From the NCBI GenBank assembly GCA_014649355.1, contig BMSW01000031.1, positions 1 to 48,196 of the forward strand: 48,196 bases of DNA, given 5' to 3'. The stretch is from Streptomyces althioticus. GTDB lineage: Bacteria > Actinomycetota > Actinomycetes > Streptomycetales > Streptomycetaceae. Position numbers and translations under genes: made by a program. Shown piece by piece: positions 41,322-48,196 of the stretch (position 1 is the stretch's first letter; each line of letters begins with the position of its first letter). Below the pieces are notes generated by a model. It worked only from the letters and a program-made list of their open reading frames with translations, had not been told where the DNA came from and did no database searches.

Positions 41322-41633
41322 ATGCCCAAGCCGTATCCGAAGGAGTTCCGCGAGGACGTCGTGCGGGTCGCACGAAGCCGCGAGCCCGGCGTCACTCTGG
41401 AACAGGTAGCCGCAGATTTCGGCGTTCACCCGGCCTCGCTGACGAAGTGGATCCGACGCGCCGAGGCGGAGGAGAACGCAGAGTCGGGCCCGACCGCTGC
41501 CGCTGGCTCCGCCAGGAGCGAGTCGGTGGAGCTGGCCGAGGCTCGCAAGCGGATCCGGCTGCTGGAGCAGGAAAACGAGGTCCTGCGGCGGGCTGCCGCC
41601 TATCTGTCGCAGGCGAACCTGTCGGCAAAATGA
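41322..41633 (+). CDS. IS3-family transposase OrfA
   Basis: 103 residues from ATG 41322 (GGGAGG 8 bases upstream). HTH of the IS3 OrfA type: KPYPKEFREDVVRVARSREP, VTLEQVAADFGVHPASLTKW. A leucine-zipper region follows (ARKRIRLLEQENEVLRRAAA). Its stop overlaps the OrfB start (ATGATG at 41630), as usual for programmed -1 shifting in IS3 elements. OrfB is truncated, so the element is dead. Confidence 0.9.
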   Translation: MPKPYPKEFREDVVRVARSREPGVTLEQVAADFGVHPASLTKWIRRAEAEENAESGPTAAAGSARSESVELAEARKRIRLLEQENEVLRRAAAYLSQANLSAK

Positions 41634-41893
41634 TGTACCCGCTCGTCCGCGGGCTGGCCGCCCCGAGCGCCCCTTGTCGGGTGCCGGTGGCGGTGACGTG
41701 CCGGGTTCTCGGGCTGGCCCGCCAGCCGTATTACCGGTGGCTGAAACGCCCGGTCAGCGACGCCGAGCTGGCCGAGGCATACCGGGCCAACGCGCTGTTC
41801 GACGCGCACCGCGACGACCCGGAGTTCGGCCACCGCTTCCTGGTCGATAAGGCCCGCGCGGCCGGCGAGGCGATGGCCGAGCGGACCGCCTGG
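41630..41893 (+). pseudogene. IS3-family OrfB, N-terminal fragment
   Basis: ATG 41630: MMYPLVRGLAAPSAPCRVPV, RVLGLARQPYYRWLKRPVSD, FGHRFLVDKARAAGEAMAER. The N-terminal about 90 residues of the IS3 OrfB integrase match. The rve catalytic core (DDE) is missing, and the frame runs on as Arg/Pro-rich nonsense to 42199. Truncation near 41893. Confidence 0.8.
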
Positions 41894-42402
41894 GGCGGCG
41901 AGGCGAGGGGAACGGTCCGGACGCGCCGGCCGTCGATGCTCTGCGGTGCGTCGCTGACGCCGCGACCGGCTACGCCTCCCCCGGCGGGGGCCGCAGCGGG
42001 CCGCCGCCGGCGTCACGGGATGCCGCCTCCACTACACGCCGACCTGCTAGTTCTCGGACTCCGACACGTGCATGGCACGGTGCGCCGCGAATTCAGACCC
42101 ACCCACCACGCCGCACTACGCCACTCGACCTGCCCCGTCGCCCTCGTAGGCGTCCCCTGGCCTTTCCCGCGAAAGCCAAGGGCTATCGACGTCGGGTGAA
42201 ATTTGGACGGCGATGGCGGTTGGGGCGGCTCGGAGTGACTCCCAAGCGGACTGGATCGTTCCACCGGTCACGGCAGGCAGGAACCGGCGAGACCGGCTCT
42301 GCCAGATGACCTACTGCTCAGACTGTCGCCCTCGACCAGCGTGAGCACCCCGGACGACTGTCACGCCAGCCCTCCGACCTGCGGTTTCAAGTTGATGGAA
42401 GC
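41894..42402. other. degenerate region between IS remnants
   Basis: No credible gene. Frames through here are Pro/Arg-rich and lack ribosome sites. The AT-richer stretch around 42180-42210 (AAATTTGGACGG) may be an old element boundary. Confidence 0.3.
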
Positions 42403-42732
42403 TCACAGCTCCGGCACCCGGCGGTGCTTGTCGTCCATCAGGGCCCGCGCGAGGTGTGCCGTTGGCGGGGGCCGGAGCGTCAGGTCGAAGCCCAGCCGGG
42501 GGGTGCGCTCCTTGGCCTTGTCGGTCTTGGGCGAGCGGCTGTGCTCGATGGGCCTGCCCAACACGGTCGCCCGCCAAGCCTGCGCCGGGCTCTTGCCCTG
42601 CACCACGAGCTCGCGCTCGATCCGGTCGGCGTCCGGGTGCCGACCCTCCCTCAGGAGCAGTTCGGACTGCCGCTCGGTCACCACATCCCCAGCCGTGAGA
42701 CCGACCGCGGCCAGGCCCCGGCCCTTCCACAC
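42403..42732 (-). pseudogene. MobF/TrwC-type relaxase fragment
   Basis: About 109 residues: GLTAGDVVTERQSELLLREG, HPDADRIERELVVQGKSPAQ, RLGFDLTLRPPPTAHLARAL, then MDDKHRRV. This resembles the N-terminal relaxase domain of TrwC/TraA proteins (FDLTFxPP-type motif, then a DxxHRR segment). The catalytic Tyr and His triad regions are not included. It is a remnant of a conjugation gene, evidence that this replicon or an integrated element was once mobilisable. Confidence 0.5.
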
Positions 42733-42789
42733 GCCGGGCGGGACACCGGCTTCGTCCTGGGCGGCAGGGCTCGCGCGGCGAGTTACGGT

Positions 42790-43252
42790 CCCGCTTTGCT
42801 GCCGTGTGTGTCCACCCGGCCGGCAACGCCGTCGAGCGACCGATCCGGAATGCCGCCTTGGCCAAACAGGGCTGGTGGGATGGCGTCCTGCCCGACTGCT
42901 GGCTGTTGATCGAGTAGCCTGAAGAGGCCGAGGCGGCCACCGACTACTGGCTGTGCAACCTGCCAGCCGGCACCCCGATCGCAGATCTGGTCCGTCTGGC
43001 CGAGGTCCGCTGGCGCATCGAGCACAACTACCGCGAACTCAAGCACGGCCTGGGCCTGGACCTTCGAGGGCCGTTCCTGGCCGGGCTGGCACCACCACGT
43101 CACCCTCGTGACCCTCGCCTTTCTCATCGAACAGCGCATGGCCCCAGAAGACCCCGGGGCCGGTCTCACCCTCTCCCAAGTCCTCGACGCCCTCCAGAAC
43201 ACCCTGAAGTGCTGGACCGGCATCTGCACCACCTGCCACCAGCCACTGCCCA
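42790..43252 (+). pseudogene. transposase C-terminal remnant (IS701-like, second type)
   Basis: Frame 1: RNAALAKQGWWDGVLPDCWL, then a TAG near 42915-42917. It continues as ATDYWLCNLPAGTPIADLVR, LAEVRWRIEHNYRELKHGLG and, after a shift near 43065, FEGRSWPGWHHHVTLVTLAF and TLSQVLDALQNTLKCWTGIC. The WRIEHNYRELK segment carries the last catalytic Glu. 5' two thirds absent. It is a different transposase from the IS at 36088. Confidence 0.75.
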
Positions 43253-43349
43253 GTAGGCCACACACGGCATCAAGATCGAGACAGACTCAACGGAGTCCTA
43301 CTAGGATCGAGCTGACCGTTCCGGGCGCAACTGGGCAAGGGGAATCGCA

Positions 43350-46300
43350 TTGGCCGAGGTCATCGACGTCCACGTGCCGGAACGGTCCATGTTGGACGTG
43401 GTGTTTCTGCACGGGCTCGACGGGGACGCCCGCAAGACCTGGACTGGAAAGGGGGAGGAGGCGCCGTTCTGGCCCGCCTGGCTGGCGGAGGACCTCGAGG
43501 GCGTGGCCGTATGGTCGGTGGGTTACGAGGCCTGGTCGTCCGGATGGCGGGGCCGTGCCATGCCGATGCAGGACCGGGCAGTCAACCTCATGGCCCAGCT
43601 ACAGAACCTGGGCATCGGCCAGCGTCCACTGTGCTTCGTGACGCATAGCATGGGCGGGCTTCTCGCGAAGGAGATCCTGCTGCACGCCGCTGAAGGCCGC
43701 ACGGACTACGCCTCCTTCGCGACCGCCGCCCGGGGCGTGGTCTTTCTCGGGACGCCGCATACCGGGTCGGGCGTGCCCGCGGCCGTCGAGGCGCTCAAAG
43801 TCGTCTATCGGGCCACCCACGCCGTGAAGGACCTTCGCCGCGACAGCGCCCACCTGCGCCAGCTCAACGACCGCTACCGCGACTGGGCTAGCGAGTCCGG
43901 CATCGCCAACCTGGTGTTCTTCGAGGCGTACCCCATCAAGGGGGTTTGGGTGGTCGACAAAGCGTCGGCGAACCCGGGCCTGCCGCACGTCCGGCCGATC
44001 CCCGTCGACGCCGACCACATCGGCATCTGCAAGGTGACCAACCGCCGCGACCTGGTGTACGGCCAAGTCAAGCGGTTCCTCGCCGACATCCTCAGTGCCC
44101 GCGTCGACCGCGCCCCGCCGCCTGCGTCGATGGGAGACCCGCCAGGGGGAACCGGGTCGACAATTGCCCAGCCAGTGTCACAGGCGAGGGCGTCGCGGAC
44201 GCTGGTCGAGGGGTCCCTCCCCCCACTGGCACACAGCTTCCTGACACGTGAACAAACTGCATTGATGGCTAGCCACTTGGAGGCCGGCCGGAGTGTGGTC
44301 CTCACAGGGCCAGGTGGCGTCGGCAAGTCCCAGATCGCTTCCGCATACGCGCGCAGTGTCGCACCGAACGTCTTGCCTAGGACAGCACCTCCCGATGGGC
44401 ACGACGGCGCCCAAGAGCAGTTAGACCTGGTCGTGTGGGTTGATGCAGCTGCTCGCAGCGCGGTGCTGTCGACCTATGCGCAGGCGTATGCGCATGTGGT
44501 GGCCTCGCGTGGCTCGGCTGGTCCTTCCGCCCTGCGAGAACCGGGCGACCAGGAGGCGGCGGCTGGGAAGTTCGTGAACTGGCTGTCTACCACGGAGCGC
44601 AGTTGGCTCGTAGTGCTGGACGGGGCGCCCTCTTTGGGTGAGATCGCCGGGCTGCTCCCTGAGGCTTCACCGTCGGGGCGCGTTGTGGTGACTACGCGGT
44701 GCCGCGATGCGGCCTGGCTCACCGACTCGCGCATGGAAGTACCTGTGAGCCCGTTCAGCCCAGAACAGGCCCGAACCTATCTGCGGGATGCGCTACGCCA
44801 TCCCCGGCGTCAGCACCTCGACACTGACGAGGAACTTGCAGAGCTTGCCGCCGCTCTGGGGCACCTGCCGGTCGGCCTGTCCCATGCGGCCGCGTATCTG
44901 ATCGATGACGACCGTGCCATTCCCTCGTACCTGGAAGACTTGCATGATCGGACTGTGAGGCTCTCGGAGGTGATGCCCGCCCGCACAGGGCTGCCCGACG
45001 AATACCCCCAACCCCTGGACGCCATGTGGGACATCTCGCTAGACCACGCTGACCAGACGCCCCCCGAAGGACTGGCCCGTCCCGTGCTGCACCTCGCAGC
45101 CCTCCTGGACGGACAGACCGGCATCCCCGAAGAGCTGTTCAAGGAAAAGGCAGTCGCGGAGCACGCACAGGCGATCCTCCAGGCCAGGCACGGCCAAGAC
45201 GCGACAGGCGAGACGGCCGCGGTGGTCCGCGAGCGTGACGTCCGCGCGGCACTGCGAATCCTGCACCGCCTGCACCTGATGGACCACGAACAAGGCCTGG
45301 TTCGTATGCACCATCTGTTGCAGAAGGCTGTCCGTGAGCACGACACAACCCAGGCATGGGCAGAGGCGGCAGTGGAGGCTGCTGGCAGCGCGCTGGTCCA
45401 CGTCTGGGTCCAGAAGCCCAGCCATGACGAGCTGCACGTTCGCCGCATGCTCGCCGCAGCACGGGAGTTGCAGACCAACGACACCGGCATGGCTCTGTGG
45501 CGTGGAGAGATCCCCAAGTTGGGTTTTCTGTACGGAACGAGTCTGGTCATGCGGGGTTCGGCGCTGGCTGCTCTGACCCACTTCAAGAATCTGCTCACGC
45601 GGGCCGAAGAGCGGTTCGACCCCCAGCACCCCACCGTGCTCCTCGCGCGTGTCCTTGTGGCGGACTGTCGTGGGCATGTCGGAGATCCGCTTGTTGCCGT
45701 AGCAGACCTGAGGGCGGTCTTGGCCGACATGCGGCACGATGGCCTGGTTGACAGCCCACTCGTCGGCCATGTGCTGCAGTGGCTGGCCAACTGGCAACTC
45801 GCGTCCGCACGACCTGCAGAGGCAATGGCAACGCTCACAGAGGCACTCGACTACGTCGAGGACGAGGAGGAGATCCTCGCGATCGAGCACAATCTCGCCG
45901 TCCAGCGCTGCGAGAGCGGCGACACGCGCGACGCCGACCTGACTTTCCGTAAGCTCGTCAAGCGCAAGGCCAGATTGTTGGGGGAAGATCACCCCGAGAC
46001 CCTCGCGTCTCGTCACGAGCGGGCCAGATGGCGAGGGCATACGGGTCGGCCAAACGACATGCAGCTCGCGGAAGCAGAAATGCGCCGTGTGTTCCGCGCT
46101 CGTCAGCGCGTCCTGGGCCCGGCCCACCCCGACACGCTCAGATCACAACAAGAGGTAGCCCACTGCCAGATCGAGAACGGCGACCGTGCCGGCGGAGTGA
46201 AGGAACTCGAGACCGTCATCAGCCTTCGAACGCAGCACTTCGGCCCGGACGCCCCAGACACCCTCCTGAGCCGTTTGTCGCTGGCCACGGTCCGCGCTGA

Positions 46301-46559
46301 AGTCATGACCGACGAAGCGATCGACTCCCTGGCGATACTGGTACGCGAGATCGACCGCACGCTCGGTGAAGGACACCCCACCCGGCTCCTGGCCCACCGC
46401 AACCTCAAAGCCATCAGGCAGGCCCAACGACGATCTTCCCGGGTCGGAAGCATCGTGATCACGCCGAACTTCTCCACGGGGCTCCATTCCATGTGGAACC
46501 AAACACCCAGCCGGGCCGACCCCGCACCCGACACCAACACCTTGGACCCGAAGCCGTAA
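43350..46559 (+). CDS. STAND (NB-ARC) protein with alpha/beta-hydrolase N-terminus and TPRs
   Basis: 1069 residues from TTG 43350 (AAGGGG upstream). Residues 1-260: lipase/esterase fold (VVFLHGLDGDARKTW; nucleophile Ser in CFVTHSMGGLLAKEIL; GVVFLGTPHTG). Residues 300-560: NB-ARC-type NTPase, with Walker A VVLTGPGGVGKSQIASAYAR, Walker B SWLVVLDGAPS, sensor GRVVVTTRCRD and the GLPL-like GHLPVGLSHAAAYLI. Then a winged helix and, from about 700 on, TPRs (LTHFKNLLTRAEERFDPQHP; FRKLVKRKARLLGEDHPETL). This effector-NTPase-repeat plan is that of bacterial NLR-like anti-phage proteins. TPRs would sense a trigger, the NTPase oligomerise and the hydrolase act on membrane lipid. Function inferred; the lipase motif is THSMGG rather than GHSMGG. 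Confidence 0.85.
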   Translation: MAEVIDVHVPERSMLDVVFLHGLDGDARKTWTGKGEEAPFWPAWLAEDLEGVAVWSVGYEAWSSGWRGRAMPMQDRAVNLMAQLQNLGIGQRPLCFVTHSMGGLLAKEILLHAAEGRTDYASFATAARGVVFLGTPHTGSGVPAAVEALKVVYRATHAVKDLRRDSAHLRQLNDRYRDWASESGIANLVFFEAYPIKGVWVVDKASANPGLPHVRPIPVDADHIGICKVTNRRDLVYGQVKRFLADILSARVDRAPPPASMGDPPGGTGSTIAQPVSQARASRTLVEGSLPPLAHSFLTREQTALMASHLEAGRSVVLTGPGGVGKSQIASAYARSVAPNVLPRTAPPDGHDGAQEQLDLVVWVDAAARSAVLSTYAQAYAHVVASRGSAGPSALREPGDQEAAAGKFVNWLSTTERSWLVVLDGAPSLGEIAGLLPEASPSGRVVVTTRCRDAAWLTDSRMEVPVSPFSPEQARTYLRDALRHPRRQHLDTDEELAELAAALGHLPVGLSHAAAYLIDDDRAIPSYLEDLHDRTVRLSEVMPARTGLPDEYPQPLDAMWDISLDHADQTPPEGLARPVLHLAALLDGQTGIPEELFKEKAVAEHAQAILQARHGQDATGETAAVVRERDVRAALRILHRLHLMDHEQGLVRMHHLLQKAVREHDTTQAWAEAAVEAAGSALVHVWVQKPSHDELHVRRMLAAARELQTNDTGMALWRGEIPKLGFLYGTSLVMRGSALAALTHFKNLLTRAEERFDPQHPTVLLARVLVADCRGHVGDPLVAVADLRAVLADMRHDGLVDSPLVGHVLQWLANWQLASARPAEAMATLTEALDYVEDEEEILAIEHNLAVQRCESGDTRDADLTFRKLVKRKARLLGEDHPETLASRHERARWRGHTGRPNDMQLAEAEMRRVFRARQRVLGPAHPDTLRSQQEVAHCQIENGDRAGGVKELETVISLRTQHFGPDAPDTLLSRLSLATVRAEVMTDEAIDSLAILVREIDRTLGEGHPTRLLAHRNLKAIRQAQRRSSRVGSIVITPNFSTGLHSMWNQTPSRADPAPDTNTLDPKP

Positions 46560-46646
46560 ATCCTGAGGGCACGATCGACCCCTACCGGGCAACCCCCAAG
46601 CAATCACCGCGAGACGAGGTTCAGCAGAATATTCACCGCTCGAAGG

Positions 46647-46850
46647 TCACGTCGACGTTGGTGGTGAACCGCTCCGGGATCGGTGGAGGCTCTGTGCGTT
46701 GACTCCAGCCGCCGGTTGGGGCTGGTGTTGAGCGTAGTGGTTGGTCTCGTGCTCGTGGGGCGGGATGTCGCCGATCGCTGTGTGGAGGCGCTGGTTGTTG
46801 AACCCGTCGACCCATTTCGCGGTGGCGAGTTCAACGTCGGCCAGGCCGAG
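46647..46850 (-). pseudogene. IS3-family OrfB, C-terminal fragment
   Basis: About 67 residues: LGLADVELATAKWVDGFNNQ, RLHTAIGDIPPHEHETNHYA, then QHQPQPAAGVNAQSLHRSRS. This is the end of the rve integrase domain of an IS3 OrfB, including the WVDxFNxxRLH motif. The rest is absent. It lies opposite in strand to the IS3 remnant at 41322, so the two need not be the same copy. Confidence 0.8.
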
Positions 46851-46923
46851 CTTGCGGCTTGCCAGAATCCGTGCTCCGGGTCCCGGGCGGGGCCCCTTCC
46901 GGACGGGGCGTGCCTGCGGCGAC

Positions 46924-47181
46924 CTATTCAGGGCCGGGGTCGCGCAGCGGATTGCGGTGATCACAATCCCAGCACTTCACACTCTTCGGGAGCATCTCGT
47001 ACCGCGTACCGGGGACGCCGAAGGAGCCGTCGATCCGAAATCCACCGCAGCCCTGGCACGGTGTGGCGTGGAAGGGCTTGTCGCAGCGGAGGCAGGTGCC
47101 TTCCGCGCTGGTCTGGTCGAGGCGGGTAACTCGGGTGTCTGCGCTGCCACATCGCACGCAGAACGCTTCCTGGGTGGTCAT
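46924..47181 (-). CDS. zinc-ribbon protein with four CxxC motifs
   Basis: 85 residues from ATG 47181 (a longer start at 47196 is possible). Four pairs: CVRC, CLRC, CQGC and CWDC, followed by the C-terminus DHRNPLRDPGPE. Two zinc ribbons in tandem are likely. No catalytic domain. Small zinc-ribbon proteins of this build are DNA- or protein-binding adaptors; exact role unknown. Confidence 0.6.
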   Translation of the reverse strand: MTTQEAFCVRCGSADTRVTRLDQTSAEGTCLRCDKPFHATPCQGCGGFRIDGSFGVPGTRYEMLPKSVKCWDCDHRNPLRDPGPE

Positions 47182-47196
47182 GGTTCTGGTGTACAT

Positions 47197-47561
47197 CAGA
47201 TTCGCGACGTCGTTGCCCCCACTCCGATCCGATGCGTCGGTGGCGGTCGCAAAGCGTGTGACGCCGGGAGCACCGCGAGTCCGGAGAACGCTGATCCCAC
47301 GGGCCCGTCGGGTACTGGGTCAGGTTCACCGGCGGAACCAGCGCGGCCCCGGCCCGGCTCCTGGTCGTCCTCCGGATCCGGCAGTGCGACGGCCTGGAGG
47401 CGGGCGGCTTCCTCGCGGGCGACGTCGTCAGCGTGGCAGAGCGGGCCGCCCGCTGATCGCGGCGGCCTCGACGAAAACGGAGCGGCACGCCACCGTTGTC
47501 GTGGCGTGCCGCCGCGGATCAGAAGGAGTCGGCGGTCCGCCCGCCGGCTCATTGACTGGTG
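47197..47561. other. intergenic region holding a terminator
   Basis: 365 bases with no supported gene. The only clear signal is the hairpin at 47482-47512. The remainder, including 47260-47470, reads as unassigned GC-rich DNA. Confidence 0.4.
47482..47512 (-). terminator. terminator hairpin of the lamin-tail gene
   Basis: GCGGCACGCCAC (47482-47493) pairs perfectly with GTGGCGTGCCGC (47501-47512), 12 bp with a 7-base loop. It lies 50 bases after the stop of the leftward gene at 47562. Confidence 0.75.
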
Positions 47562-48032
47562 TTAGCGGCGTCGACCGCGGCGCTGGCCCCAGGACTCGCT
47601 GTCGACGTAGCGGCCCCGGTCGGTGCGGAGGGTGGCGGTGTCGGAGCGGTTGTCCCAGACGTAGTGGCGGCGGTCCTGGTAGACGTCCAAGCGGGTGTCG
47701 CGGCCGATGCCGGTGTGGACGCGGACGGTGGAGCGGCCGCGCAGGCGGAAGTCGTCGAAGGTGTAGCGGTGGCCGTCCTCGTCACGGAGGGTCCAGCCGT
47801 CGAGGTTGACGGCGCGGCGGCTGTTGTTGGTGATCTCCACCCACTCGGCGTTCAGGGAGCGGTTGGAGCGGTTGTCGCGGCCCGGGGAGTCGTACTGCAC
47901 GTCCGAGATTTCCACGGTCGGCCGGTGCGGACGGGCCTCGGCCGCCGAGGTCGGCACCGTCAGGACCGCGGTCAGGGCGCCGGCGGTCAGGACGGCGGCA
48001 GTGAGGCGGCGGGCGGTGATGTTCTTCGACAC
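47562..48032 (-). CDS. secreted lamin-tail domain protein
   Basis: 156 residues from GTG 48032 (GGGGGAACCT upstream); the frame is open to 48170. Signal peptide: basic start (SKNITARRL), hydrophobic core (TAAVLTAGALTAVLTVP), Ala-rich cleavage region (TSAAEA). The mature part has the lamin-tail pattern LNAEWVEITNNSRRAVNLDG followed by WTLRDEDGHRYTF and RGRSTVRVHTG, then VWDNRSDTATLRTDRG. This extracellular immunoglobulin-like fold is common as a stand-alone secreted protein in Streptomyces. Role unknown, perhaps cell-surface or DNA/competence-related binding. Confidence 0.85.
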   Translation of the reverse strand: MSKNITARRLTAAVLTAGALTAVLTVPTSAAEARPHRPTVEISDVQYDSPGRDNRSNRSLNAEWVEITNNSRRAVNLDGWTLRDEDGHRYTFDDFRLRGRSTVRVHTGIGRDTRLDVYQDRRHYVWDNRSDTATLRTDRGRYVDSESWGQRRGRRR

Positions 48033-48196
48033 AGGTTCCCCCTGCTTCGTGCGGGCACCGCCGACGCTGGCCGGGACGGTGCCTGGTGCGGGTGCGGCCG
48101 GCTGGCCGCGGGTCACACCCTGCCCACACCGACCCGGGCCTTGACCCTTGATCCTGGACACACGAGACACTGGATCCTGAGGATCTGAGAACGGAC

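Noticed and set aside
41447..42199. 250-codon frame spanning the IS3 OrfB start
   Set aside because: Only 41630-41893 resembles OrfB; before and after it the frame is out-of-frame OrfA or nonsense.
1..48196. tRNA, rRNA or CRISPR array
   Set aside because: No cloverleaf-like, rRNA-like or regularly spaced repeat pattern was noticed on reading. A tRNAscan or CRISPR search would be needed to exclude them fully.
1..48196. Telomere proteins Tap/Tpg or ParAB partition genes
   Set aside because: No gene in the window shows their domains; they may lie outside it.
48033..48196. Right-end telomere
   Set aside because: No palindrome ladder is seen; the window simply stops inside the replicon.

Overview
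The window is from a high-GC actinomycete, almost certainly Streptomyces. Evidence: strongly GC-rich third codon positions, AGGAGG-like ribosome sites, GTG starts with ATGA/GTGA coupling, and typical families (NrdR, TerD, DUF2637, LysM-BTAD, DUF6415, SpoIIE phosphatase, lamin-tail secreted protein). Base 2 starts a classic Streptomyces telomere (CCCGC-GGA-GCGGG palindrome, then a run of hairpins with CTGCG, TGC or TAC loops, positions 1-290). The window is therefore the physical left end of a linear replicon. A linear plasmid or a chromosome arm is possible; the relaxase remnant, plasmid-type membrane genes and dense mobile-element debris favour a plasmid or plasmid-derived arm. The right edge is not a telomere.

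Layout. 1-290: telomere. 300-1230: low-GC subtelomere with several inverted repeats. 1233-4437: divergent pair, a DUF3883 PD-(D/E)XK protein and a frameshifted nuclease-helicase (DUF2075), around a TTATCGA palindrome. 4985-6248: coupled membrane protein, sigma factor and unknown protein. 6616-10272: TerD-vWA protein, NrdR paralogue, small membrane protein, HTH regulator. 10399-13456: three-gene tyrosine-recombinase cassette beside a C-rich tract. 13705-20611: TadE-like protein, large LysM-BTAD membrane protein, small secreted/membrane protein and a DUF2637 membrane protein. 20749-22099: small membrane protein and MOSC protein.

22127-32223 is the most interesting part: a leftward RiPP biosynthetic cluster. 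It has a regulator (XRE-TPR), a HATPase, DUF6415 and a Cys-rich protein, then an FAD/NAD-binding protein, a 37-residue precursor peptide, TfuA, YcaO, a SAM methyltransferase, a glycerol-3-phosphate-dehydrogenase homologue, and a pair of membrane proteins (one-TM protein plus HTTM/SdpB-like). YcaO plus TfuA predicts backbone thioamidation. The peptide's C-terminal 13 residues contain no Cys, Ser or Thr, which argues against azoles. From tfuA to the HTTM gene nearly all junctions overlap, so these genes are probably made together.

32331-43256 is decayed accessory DNA: integrase, relaxase and transposase remnants, a second sigma-factor operon, and a nuclease gene cut by an IS701-type element with 140-bp inverted repeats and a CTAG target duplication. 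40164-41228 encodes an HTH-SpoIIE phosphatase. 43350-46559 encodes a STAND/NB-ARC protein with an alpha/beta-hydrolase N-terminus and TPRs, a likely anti-phage protein. The window ends with a zinc-ribbon protein and a secreted lamin-tail protein. No rRNA, tRNA or CRISPR array was seen. Several genes carry single-base frameshifts; whether these are decay or sequencing error cannot be told from the sequence.
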